From Carposina sasakii (taxonomy: Eukaryota > Arthropoda > Insecta > Lepidoptera > Carposinidae), in the NCBI GenBank assembly GCA_014607495.2, contig CP053149.1, forward strand, positions 11,358,120 through 11,422,119: a DNA stretch of 64,000 bases, in the 5' to 3' direction. The position numbers and the translations under genes were made by a program. Below are positions 22,075-32,400 of this stretch, piece after piece. Every line of letters begins with the position of its first letter. Positions within the stretch are counted from its first letter, which is position 1. The notes beneath the pieces were generated by a model that searched no databases, had not been told where the DNA came from, and saw only the letters and a list, made by a program, of their open reading frames with translations.

Positions 22075-24990
22075 CTAGTATTGAAATAGGCCGCAAGACA
22101 TTCCCATGGCCTCACATAGAGATCTACGAAAATTAACTATTGAATCAGCGTGCAAATCAACACAGTGGTGCCACCGATTATATACCCTAGAAATACGAGG
22201 GATGGGGGAGTTCTGACCGAGTACCGTCCTACGCATTGGTACAACAAGGGGAGTGATGACAGCTCGTGGGTATCGTGCAGGGGCATTCAATCTAAATTTA
22301 CCCAATAACTGCGGGGAATCCATGACATTACGGAACAACCTATATAGGAACATAATATCCATAAGTTCCCTGCGTTCATCGAGACATGGAATCCTGAAGT
22401 ATTCGAGCCTATCACGATATGCAACACATCTTTTAGCCACTCCTGTAGAGTATGCAAGGTGGTATAAAAATCTTCTTTGAATGCGCTCTAGTTTTAAGGA
22501 ATGACAGGCATAGTGCGGTCGCCATACCACACTGCAATACTCCATGATGCTACGCACAAGGCTATTGTAAAGTAATACCTTTGTGTCAGGCAGGCGAAAA
22601 TCTTTGCTGCTTCTTATAATAAACCCCAACATACGTGACGCCCTATTAAAGATGTTATCAATATGTGGTACAAATGTTAGTTTCGTGTCCACTGTCACTC
22701 CCAGGTCCCTCACTGTATCCACTTCCATCAACATATTCCCATCAATGTGGTATGCGGATTGAATTATATTCAATTTACGAGTAAATTTAATGTGTACGCA
22801 CTTCTTACTGTTTAAAATCATCCCATTAGCATTACACCATTGGTTCAGCCTATCGAGATCCTTCTGAAGAAGCACTGTATCATCAGGTGTTTTTATTACT
22901 CCAGCTAGCTTTAAATCATCAGCATACATGAACGGGGCAGCGAAAGACATTATGCTCGGTATATCGTTGATGAACACATTAAAAAGAAAGGGTCCCAAAT
23001 GGGACCCTTGTGGGACACCTGAAGTGATGGTATACTCGCCCGACCGATATCCATTTACCACAACAAAGAAGGATCTACCACTCAGATATGACCGTAGCCA
23101 TTGAAGCAGAGGGCCCGACAGTCCATAATACCTTAACTTTCTCAAAAGGACACAATGAGGAACTTTATCGAAGGCTTTGCTAAAATCCGTGTATATCACG
23201 TCCGTTTGCAAATTTCTATCAATAGATTCTGCCAAGAACTCTACAAATGACACTAAATTACTTTCGGTTGATCTTCCAGAGACAAAACCGTGCTGTTGGT
23301 CGACCAGATGGACTTTAAAAAAATTCTGCAGGACTGGACAGATCAACGATTCCAACACTTTAGCTAATGTTGAGAGAATCGATATCGGTCTATAATTCGC
23401 CACCTGCGATTCTTCATCGGACTTGTACACCGGGACGACTTTAGCCAGTTTCCATTCATTTGGAAAGATTCCACTAGCCAGGGATCTATTGTAAATGTGA
23501 AGGAGCGGTGAGAGCAGACCAGTAGTACATGCTTTGACGAATACTGGCGGTATTCCATCAGGACCAGCACCTTTCGAAGCATCCAACCCTTCTAGCCTCT
23601 TACGAAGTTCATCTCGAGATATTTGAATCACCGACAGGCAACTGCTCCCAATGCTTATCAAATCTGCACATCCCGTCCAACCATCAGATACTCCATTCGT
23701 ACTGTCTGAATACACAGCAGCAAAGTATTGGGCAAATAAGCTACATACCTCTTCAACATTATTGGTAGTAACGGTTCCGTTCGTAATTGTGGATGGGTAC
23801 TTACCTTTTCCTTCACGCTTGGACTTTATGTAAGACCAAAAATGCCTAGGATTGCGTACAATGTTATATTCAACTCTATTGATAAACGTCCTATAACAGT
23901 GTCTGGACAGTCGATCACAACGCTGTTTGAGTAGTTTATAAGATATGTCGTCCAAAGGGTTTCCGAATCGTTTATATCTTTTTCTATATTTTTCTTTCTC
24001 CCTAAGTAGTTTAATAAGTTGAAAACTAAACCACGGGGGAAATTTTTTGTTTTTAGGTTTAAGTAATGGGACATATTTTTCTATAATAGCCCTGATTGTA
24101 CTATAAAAACTTCCAACCATTGTGTTAACATCCTCTGCACCACTAAATATAAAGTCCCAGTCTAGTTCCAGCAGTTGCGAATTTATTACTTCGTAATCAG
24201 CCTTGAAATAGTTTAGTCTAATACCACTGGAATTGACAGGTAACCTTTGAGTCATCTCAATTGACACACTTACGTCTAGCGCCGGATGAGTCGAGATCTC
24301 TTTCGTAAGAACGTCGAGAGCCCTAGTTACTGAGCAAAATTCCATGTCCGTTAGTATCAAATCCAATGTACGACTTTTATCATTAAGAACTCGATTATAC
24401 TGTTTTAAATTATTGATGGAACAGAAGTCCATGAAATCCTTGCCTAAGCCCCCAACACCCTGCTGTGTACTGTCATCGAGAACAAACCTCCAATCGATCA
24501 TTTTTAAGTTAAAATCTCCAGCGATAAATGAGAAGTCAAACTGCTCACATACTTGATTGTACTTATTCATATAACATTCCAAAATTTGGCGCCGAATGGG
24601 CGATGGTAAGTAGACAGCACTGATAGCTAACCGTCTTATTCTCCCTGACAGACATATACTTATTTTTACCCATAAGTCTTCGCACGCAGTCTCCCACGCA
24701 TATACTCTAGTCGACTCAATTTTTTTTGAAACTGCTATCAGAACTCCCCCTCCTTCCAAATCTGCATGAAACCCCGTTGACTGCCTATCCCTTCTATACA
24801 CTACATATCTGTCATCAAACAATTCATGACTGGAGACTCTATCATTGAGCCAAGTCTCAGTTAAGACTATGATATCGTAATTACAACAGCAGAGGTTTTG
24901 ATAAAATGTGATGGTCTTGGTTCTCAACCCTTGAGAATTTTGATAGTAAATGCTTAGAGACTCGAATTTTAATATAAAGGAATATAATAA
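22075..24990 (-). CDS. LINE ORF2: endonuclease and reverse transcriptase
   Basis: An open frame of about 970 codons. It begins near SIYYQNSQGLRTKT, then an apurinic-type endonuclease domain (TETWLND, GGGVLIAVSKK, AGDFNLKMIDW). Reverse transcriptase motifs follow: YRPISILSTLAKVLE, YTDFSKAFDKVPH, SGVPQGSHLGPFLFN and YADDLKLAG. The C-terminus has the RYP and SRVYN stretch common in this clade. No ATG occurs between the upstream stop and the endonuclease start, so ORF2 would need non-ATG or re-initiated translation, or the start has been lost. No internal stop or frameshift is seen. Members of this clade nick DNA and reverse-transcribe their own RNA at the nick. Confidence 0.9.
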   Translation of the reverse strand, partial: LLYSFILKFESLSIYYQNSQGLRTKTITFYQNLCCCNYDIIVLTETWLNDRVSSHELFDDRYVVYRRDRQSTGFHADLEGGGVLIAVSKKIESTRVYAWETACEDLWVKISICLSGRIRRLAISAVYLPSPIRRQILECYMNKYNQVCEQFDFSFIAGDFNLKMIDWRFVLDDSTQQGVGGLGKDFMDFCSINNLKQYNRVLNDKSRTLDLILTDMEFCSVTRALDVLTKEISTHPALDVSVSIEMTQRLPVNSSGIRLNYFKADYEVINSQLLELDWDFIFSGAEDVNTMVGSFYSTIRAIIEKYVPLLKPKNKKFPPWFSFQLIKLLREKEKYRKRYKRFGNPLDDISYKLLKQRCDRLSRHCYRTFINRVEYNIVRNPRHFWSYIKSKREGKGKYPSTITNGTVTTNNVEEVCSLFAQYFAAVYSDSTNGVSDGWTGCADLISIGSSCLSVIQISRDELRKRLEGLDASKGAGPDGIPPVFVKACTTGLLSPLLHIYNRSLASGIFPNEWKLAKVVPVYKSDEESQVANYRPISILSTLAKVLESLICPVLQNFFKVHLVDQQHGFVSGRSTESNLVSFVEFLAESIDRNLQTDVIYTDFSKAFDKVPHCVLLRKLRYYGLSGPLLQWLRSYLSGRSFFVVVNGYRSGEYTITSGVPQGSHLGPFLFNVFINDIPSIMSFAAPFMYADDLKLAGVIKTPDDTVLLQKDLDRLNQWCNANGMILNSKKCVHIKFTRKLNIIQSAYHIDGNMLMEVDTVRDLGVTVDTKLTFVPHIDNIFNRASRMLGFIIRSSKDFRLPDTKVLLYNSLVRSIMEYCSVVWRPHYACHSLKLERIQRRFLYHLAYSTGVAKRCVAYRDRLEYFRIPCLDERRELMDIMFLYRLFRNVMDSPQLLGKFRLNAPARYPRAVITPLVVPMRRTVLGQNSPIPRISRVYNRWHHCVDLHADSIVNFRRSLCEAMGMSCGLFQY

Positions 24991-25025
24991 CTAATCACAA
25001 AAATATTTTTATTAATCTAACTTAT

Positions 25026-25619
25026 CTAATCCTTAACTAACATGTCCAGTAATCCTTTGTCCTTAATCCATTTGCATTCGGAATTCTCATTTTTGCGGAC
25101 AAATACTCGCCCATGCCGCACCCAGACGTATTTATACCCTTTTTCTTTAGCAAATGATCTCGTAGCGGCATGCAGGGCCTTGATCGCAGGGGACAGATGT
25201 TCCACTACATAAACAGGAATCTTTTTACCGCCAAGTCCAAGATGAGAAGTGTTAACTCTATCATTAGGATGTGCCTTGTTAAATTTTATTGTTGATGCCA
25301 GAAAATTATCTCTAAAACTCTGAGAGGAGAACTGGACTACAGTTGAACGGGGCCGCTCACCAGAGCGGTCGACCTTCGCTATTCTCGTACAACGTATGAC
25401 ATTATTGTTTGAAATGGGGCAATTAATGATTTTGCCAAGTTGCGTAACCATTTCCATTAGGTTCTCATTTCTTCCCTCCGGTATACACTGAATTTCAACA
25501 TTTGCGGACCTTGAATGTTGCTCGAGTAGGTTAATGCGACCATTTAATGCAGATATGGATGATTGTACAGCACTGTTATCCTCTTGCAGAACTTTAATTC
25601 TCTCCTTAGTAACTTTATT
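25026..25619 (-). CDS. LINE ORF1, C-terminal part (FP-type domain)
   Basis: The frame is open from the truncation point near 25619 to the stop at 25026; ATG codons such as 25457 are internal. It starts with a coiled coil (RIKVLQEDNSAVQSSI, INLLEQHSR) and continues with a domain like the C-terminal part of baculovirus FP proteins, common in LINE ORF1s: VVQFSSQSFRDNFLAS, VVEHLSPAIKALHA and YKYVWVRHGRVFVRK. ORF1 proteins bind element RNA. The N-terminal part is missing because the LINE copy is 5'-truncated. The stop is 35 bp upstream of the open part of ORF2. Confidence 0.75.
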   Translation of the reverse strand, partial: NKVTKERIKVLQEDNSAVQSSISALNGRINLLEQHSRSANVEIQCIPEGRNENLMEMVTQLGKIINCPISNNNVIRCTRIAKVDRSGERPRSTVVQFSSQSFRDNFLASTIKFNKAHPNDRVNTSHLGLGGKKIPVYVVEHLSPAIKALHAATRSFAKEKGYKYVWVRHGRVFVRKNENSECKWIKDKGLLDMLVKD

Positions 25620-25640
25620 TTCTCTGAAATACTTTAGTAC

Positions 25641-26060
25641 GGTGATGACCTACGGTGCCGAGACGTGGTCTCTAACTATGTGCCTCATAAAAAAGCTCAG
25701 GATCGCACAGCGAGCGATGGAGAGAGCTATGCTTGGGATCTCTCTGCGTGATCGAATCAGAAATGAGGAGATCCGCAGACGTACAAAGATCACCGACATA
25801 GCTGAACGGTCCAGCAAGCTGAAGTGGCAATGGGCAGGGCACATAGCTCGAAGAACTGATGGCCGATGGAGTCGGAAAGTTCTAGAGTAGATACCACGTA
25901 TCGGCAAGCGCAGCGTGGGAAGGCCACCCGCGAGGTAGACGGATGATCTGGTCAAGGTTGCGGGCGTCGGTTGGATGCAGGCTGCTTCCGACCGGTCGGA
26001 GTGGAGGTTGTTGGGGGAGGCCTATGTCCAACAGTGGACTTCTCAGGGCTGTAAATGATG
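25641..26060 (+). mobile_element. RTE-type LINE, 3' fragment
   Basis: Encodes the end of an RTE-like reverse transcriptase protein: TYGAETWSLT, QRAMERAMLGISLRDR, KLKWQWAGHIARRTDGRW and, after two in-frame stops, EAYVQQWTSQGCK. It is flanked by the perfect 10-bp duplication ACTTTAGTAC (25631-25640 and 26061-26070) and ends in a short ATGATG tail, so it is a 5'-truncated insertion into the hAT-like element. Confidence 0.85.
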
Positions 26061-26239
26061 ACTTTAGTACCTAGGCATCGGCGCCTGGCAACCCGTGGAA
26101 TACTTGATGGTATTTATTTATTAAAGGTATTTATTTTGTAGCACGATTATGTTCTTTATGTCTAAGAAAACTAGGATAATATTTCTATAAAAACCTTATT
26201 AACAACTTGGTAAAAGTTGTTTGTTTACAGTACATACTT

Positions 26240-26620
26240 TGTTCAGCGGACTCGAAATAGTATGAAGCACGACTATGCGTGAGCAAGCTCCTGCTGACAG
26301 CGCCAAAGCTGCGGCGCTGGAGTTTTAAAAGTGTGCAAAAGTGGGCAGTCTAATGGATTAGCTGTGCTCGCTTCTGCTGACGGCGCCGGAGCTGTCCCTG
26401 TTTTGGACCTCCAAAAGTGTCCAAAGTGGGCAGTCTAAAGGATGTGCTATACCCGCTTCTGCTGACGTCGCAGGAGTTGTATCCAGTTTGGACCTCCTAA
26501 AGTGTGCAAAAGTGGGCAGTCTAATAGATGTGCTGTGCCCGCTTCTGCTGACGACGCAGGAGCTGTACCCGGTATGGACCTCCAAAAGTGTGCAGGAGTA
26601 GGAAGTTTCGTGGACGTGCT
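26240..26620. repeat. Tandem array of about 86-bp units inside the hAT-like element
   Basis: About four units share CGCTTCTGCTGACG, GGACCTCCAAAAGTGTGCA and GTGGGCAGTCTAA. The same array, also with four units, is in the paralogue at 54240-54620. Confidence 0.8.
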
Positions 26621-26915
26621 GTATACTGTGAAACTCTTTTTTGGTACATTCATACATTCATACATAGGTACATACTGTAATTAAAACTTCCTACAATAAG
26701 TATGGTACACAAGAGAATGAAGTATTTAAAGTATTTCGCTGTCCATTCGCTATAATGTTCCTTATTACAGCCATGATAAGGATTAATTTCCTACGTAGTT
26801 AAAAAATACTTTAAAGTATCTGGAAACCTGGTTTTTAGCCCTGGTACGAATTGATGGACGTACTTTGAAGCCCTAGTACGCAAATCGTCAAGTAAGACCC
26901 ATGTCTAGTTCACTC

Positions 26916-28299
26916 CCTTAACGAATGGGATGGTGTAAGTTCTTAACGAATGGGATGGTGCAAGTTCAACCGTACATTTATAAAAATTCAGATGACCTAA
27001 TGAAACACATTAAAGACAACCAAATCGCGTTCTAACTAAGACTAAGCGACCTCTAGTGGCGGCATACGCGAATTAAAGTGAGCGGCGCTCTAGATAAGGC
27101 TAATTTTTCATACGAAATCTTTTATTTCAGGCGCCGGCCTATGTCGGTATGTCTCTTTCGCACTCATTGAATACAGTACTAGGAATCGAACAAATTTCGT
27201 TTCATTGGAGCGCGATCGCTAGAGTCTACTCGATACATAAGATTGCAACTTACTTGAGACGAACGCGTAGACACTATTGTATAAACATAGTAGAATTGAA
27301 AGATAATTATAAATATAGAGAAATATACATTGCCTATGTAATGTTCGTGGGTGGGAGTGCACCGCACCAGCGCTCCTTAGGACGAGCCGCCAGTGGTTTT
27401 ATATAATAAGTAGATAAATTAGTTACGTTATTTATAGCTTTTTAGTTATGTAGGCACTGTTTTTGTCTGGTTAAAGTTATTTGTCGTTTGTGTTTTTTGA
27501 AGTCGGTTTAATTTTCTTTAAAAAGCCACTTTATTTCTCGATTTTTAGTTGTGTTAATGCGTTGTGAACTTAAATAGATGCTAGTTCATATACCTAAGGG
27601 TTTCAGCTACTAAATAGTTTCCATCGACCAATTGCAGTACTGTCTTCCAACTTCTAACCGTTAAGGAATTCTGTAGCTTCATCATCAGTACAGCAGTATC
27701 AGATATTGACACCCTGAAGCATATAACTAAGTAAGACATGATTACGTAACAAAAACACCATACGAGAATACCATTTTCGGTGGTTGCCCGTGATGTCTCC
27801 TGGATCCCATCATCAGATCCTGACCTGGTGAAAATAGTTCCTCAGAAGTGAACTCAATCCAATAAAAAAATAATTGAAATCCGTCCATAATTAACGGAAA
27901 TATCGGTGAACATACATGAAAAAAAATTATACATAACTACAGACGAATTGAAAACCTCCTCCTTTTTTTTAAGTCGGTTAAAAATGGCGAAAAGTGCAGG
28001 TTGCAATAATTTAAAAACCAAAATTTAAAACCTATCTGTTCAAAACAATGGGAAGCAATTGAAACGGTCATACAGGCACATGCTCATAAAGTGGGTTAGG
28101 TGTGGTGTACGTATTACGTAAAGCTGAGCATATTTTGTTTGTATCCGGCTGCGACCTCCAGAAGGTCTTTGCATAGTCCCGTTGGTGATGAGGCGAGGCG
28201 GTGCGGGAGGGTCTTCTCTGGTATTGGAAGTGAAAGTGAATGAATGTCTGAAGCTTAATTAGAGAGGAGGTCTGCGGCTGCATTAGTTCCTTCTAAGTC
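26916..28299. other. Intergenic DNA with repeat pieces
   Basis: A 25-bp direct repeat (TTAACGAATGGGATGGTG) stands at about 26918-26970. About 27497-27990 is a repeat bounded by TTGAAGTCGGTTTA and TTTAAGTCGGTTAAAA, with CATCATCAGATCCTGACCTG inside. No gene recognised; the GC-richer piece 27030-27410 has open frames without domain resemblance. Confidence 0.4.
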
Positions 28300-28400
28300 G
28301 TCGCGACAGTTACTCGTGTGGTGTGTTTCTCGAACGACGCACGCGCACGCTTTTACACGCACTACAGCATCACCAACATACACATCAATTTAGAGGTACG
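28300..28400 (+). promoter_or_regulatory. Possible promoter and non-coding first exon of the lectin gene
   Basis: A GC-richer stretch with GACAGTTACTCGTGTGG (an arthropod initiator-like CAGT) is followed by a potential donor, AGAG|GTACGC, near 28395. It is placed 1 kb upstream of the coding start. No transcript evidence. Confidence 0.25.
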
Positions 28401-29433
28401 CACCTCAATAAGTGAAAAATTTAGTCAGTGTGTTATTAAGTGAAATTAAATATTGAAAATAATATTCAAGTCATTCAAAAAACGTCCATTGCAATTTTGG
28501 TACTGATTGTACTTTACTGCCGGTTTCTCAAACGCTCATTCATTTTTAAACATCGCTTTTTATTTATCGTTTCAGACTGTCTTTTTTGCTATGAATTAGA
28601 CACATTGATACAGTGAATTAGCGATTGATCTTCTAGAAATGGTGAATGCGGTAATTCTATCATGGGCATATTTCCTACAAAAGTTCCTATATGTTTTTGT
28701 GTTTTTTCGGATTTTAGTTTTTCTGGTGTTCAGCAAGCTGCTGCTTCTGATCTATAATTTACCTAAGGGCTCACCAACTTCTTATATAATTTTTCCTATA
28801 AGTGCGCTTCCACCGTAAACCTCGTCTGTACTGTTCTTAGCAGTTGGTATCCCAACAAGCAATCAAGGTATTTTTTTAAAATACGTAGGTTACTAATTCT
28901 AATATATGATTTTAGTAATTAATTTAGTAATAACATAATTACTGGTAATAAGATGTTATCAAAACTTTTCCTGCACTCAGACATAGAAAAGTATCGGAGA
29001 TGTGGCGGATAGAGCGCGGCTACAACTTTCCGCACTATAAAATGCGTCCCAAATCGCCGATTTCTCGCGCTGAGCACCTTTTCACGCAAAACGATTTAAC
29101 TTACAAGGAGGTCAGTGAGGCGGGTTTTGCTTTCACAAATACGACAAAATAAATTCATCTCACGTATCGATTGTCCTCGGACATGGTGTTCATAAATAAA
29201 AGAAAGCGAACACGTGACGGCAAGTGACCACTTTCGTCTGAACGCCTCTGATACCAGTATTTAGTCAACACCTGCCTTACCGCATATTCAATCGACAACA
29301 CCCACTTTCTGTATATGATCTTCGAAATGTTAGCCTACACTCCGTCTCACTAGCTTTTAAAAGTATTGAGATGAAAACATCACATAATACCTAAAAGTAG
29401 TTATTTCACCCTGACATGCTTTGTGTGTAATAG

Positions 29434-32400
29434 ATGAGTCGGCACGCCTGTCTAGCCGCAGCCGCCCTGCTTGCGGCGCTCTGCGTGGTGGACGCCCAGA
29501 GGCGCCTTGCTCTACCTGACCCCAGGAGCTGCGCCAACAGTATGTAAATTTATTTATAACTAGATACTAATGTGGAAAGTGAACCTTATTAATGACTATG
29601 TAGATCTGAATGAATACAATTTAGAGATCGTCTTTAGTTATTTTAGGGGTGTGAATGAAGAGGATCGATTACCTATATTTCGTCTAAACTAATTCTAACC
29701 ATTTGCAGTTTAGATTGCAGAATCTTTATAAATGCCAGGTATTCTAAATTTTTAGAATTGAAGTAAAATCCTGCTAACTTCCGTTACCTAGTTGACCTAC
29801 AATTAAATCATGTTTTAAGTTACTTAAAACATGATTTAATTTAATACTTCAAAAATAAGGAACCTGTTAATAAGGGGTTGGTTACGTACTACAAGTTCTT
29901 AGTAGGCCTTGCACTTTTTGAATGAAACGTCTGCGACGAAAGTAGGTAAAACTACGAGATTTAAGTACTAGGTACTTATACTTATCAAACGTTTAACTGT
30001 GATTAAGAACTTAGTAAACCATATTTTTTTTGTAAATTACTTCACAGCCAGCCATGCAGTTTTGTACATTAAACGGGAAACCCTAGATGAAAACGATACA
30101 TAACACTTAGCCAGCCACCCTGTATATGTTGGAAGGGAGGTATTTATATCATTTTAGAAGTACCAGCCAGTTTCCTATTAAAGGACAAGAAATAGGTAGT
30201 ACTAGTTAGCCTTCTGTCTGGCTAAGGTAAATAAGTATCTAGTCATTTTAAGCGATCACAAAAATGCTAACCTATTTGCAAGTACATGCGCTATGGTTAC
30301 TATAACAAAGTTTGTGGGAAATATAGTTAGATTTCGCAACGTCAAGCCTATAATGAGGTCGCGGACGGGCCTCCACACTGTCGTGTCATGTGGGAGCGCT
30401 CGCGTGACAATCGGCAGTCGGTGCGCTTTGGTACATGCCTGTGCCACAAAGGGAACAAAGATCCTTTTGTGAAATAACTCCATTCAAATCATTTATGAAC
30501 AACTCAGGAATCTGAAAAACATGTGCTATTTATAAATATCGGGTAGGATAAATAGGTATGCCTAAGACTTCATACCTATGCAGATAATTACTACATTCAA
30601 ATGCGGATATTCCGATCTGACTGCTAAGGGGACAAACAGGGGGAGGACAGGTTGATATAAACCAAAATTGTGATATCTTTCAGCAATACGTACTCGTAGA
30701 TAATGTTTGCAAACTCTTTCCCGGCTATGTTCCCGAAATGGGGTAGCCAAAACTACAGGACCACAAACAGCCACGTTTAGAATAGCGGGGAGGGATGTAA
30801 ATAATCAATCTATTTTAGGTATACCTAACCTAACTAACTGATAACTCAATATAGCATCAAATCTTCTACAGGGTGTTTTTTCGTTGCCACCCTTAACGAA
30901 GGGTACGTACTCTATACATAAGATAAAGTAAGTTTATGCCAAAAATGTTTCCCAGCATTTTTTTTTGCATATTATAATATTTTTGAAAAAAAATATTTAA
31001 TTACTTGATCGGGCGAAATTTATAGTGTCCAGTGTTTATGCTAGTTTTTTCATAGACAGGTATTAATTATTTATCGTGAAAAAATCTTGCTACACGCGTC
31101 AATGTGCATTTATGCAGAAAAACGCTGTCTATTTACTCAACTTTGGACCCTAATATTTTGGAAATCAGACACTTCCCAGGTATGCTTCTATGGAGAAAAA
31201 TGATCGTGATGATGAGGAAATTTTGTAATTTTCGGTAACGTTGACGACCAAAAATCATCATGTATACAGGGTTGCCATCTCAAAACTTGAAAACCAGGAT
31301 TTGAGGAAGAAATACCAGGACATTTCTATTAAAAGCCAGGACTATACATGTGCGAGCCCAGCGACAATACGATTGGAGGGAATTAGTGGCGTGAGAATTT
31401 CAGAACATAGGTAGGTCCTTAACACATTCAGTGCCGGTGACTATGTATTTGCTTCTTTTAGACTTTCTAGAGGTGCCGCTGATGCTTATTTGCCCAATGT
31501 CGGCACCCTTAGAAAATCGGCCGGCAGCGAATGTGTCAGGACTCAGGACTTTAAAACTCAGGACGATGCTTAAAAACTATCCAGGACAGCCCAGGACACT
31601 CCAAAAAGCAGGACATGTCCTGGGAAAACAGGACGGTTGGCAACCCTATTCTATTTTTATTTTATTTTAGAGATTTTGGCTTATGTATAGCTATCGGGAT
31701 GAAAAAATAACGTTGCCAATAATGTAATTTCAAAAAGAGATGGTAAAATTCGTCATCCGAGTAATTGACCCGGTGGCTCAGTGGTAAAAGCGCTGGCACG
31801 GAATGCAGAGGTCGTGGGTTCGATTTCCACCCGGGTGAGGAATATTTTCCATTTCTTTATTAATAATTTTAACCCTATTCTATATGTAACTTTACTCTGT
31901 ACGCCAAATCGAGATACCATAGTGATGTGATTGTTGGTAGTCCGCTGATTCTTCAACTATGTATTATTTCTTATTATTAAAGTTTCAGGTTTGTTGATGT
32001 CCATACCTTTATACAAGGAACTCGAAACATTCCTAGGTACTTATTACTTTCACCTGAACATTACGAAGTTACGTCAAACGTCTCACGAATTTATTGTTAG
32101 CTAGATCTTTGTATAGACATGGTATACACCTTTGAGCACATTTTTCCCATAGAAATGTAGAAAGAAAAAAGAAAATAGTGCATTGTCTAAAAGAATTCAC
32201 CCTTACGTAATTACATTAACAAGGAACTCATTAACTAGCATACTGGTTGGAAATGAAAAAATGCAAATATTATTTCGCACCTCAAACAGTCAAACCACAC
32301 GTTACATAAACCGGCTTTACCGACACTTCTCAATTTTTACGGTACATTTGGTAAAGCTTCCGGTACGTGTAATAATTTTCGAAGAACTTGCGAAGTAGGT

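Larger units (their letters stand above)
21702..25625 (-). mobile_element. CR1/Jockey-type LINE, 5'-truncated
   Basis: A non-LTR retrotransposon with most of ORF1 and all of ORF2. Its 3' end is the poly(A), seen as a T-run at about 21702-21720. It lies inside the hAT-like element: flanks at 21700 and 25626 rejoin to the sequence seen at about 54035-54065. A short ATTTT is present on both sides, compatible with a small target duplication. Confidence 0.85.
21431..26907. mobile_element. hAT-like non-autonomous element, interrupted by two retroelements
   Basis: Begins TAGGGATGG and ends CCATGTCTA, short imperfect inverted ends, and is bracketed by the 8-bp duplication GTTCACTC (21423-21430 and 26908-26915). 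Eight-base duplications and TAG-type ends fit the hAT superfamily. The uninterrupted paralogue at 53548-54873 shows the native length of about 1.3 kb. The extra length here comes from the LINE at 21702-25625 and the RTE piece at 25641-26060. No transposase is encoded. Confidence 0.8.

Noticed and set aside
26358..26684. Frames with repeated motifs (HPLDCPL, EVHTGYSS)
   Set aside because: They translate the 86-bp tandem array of the hAT-like element.
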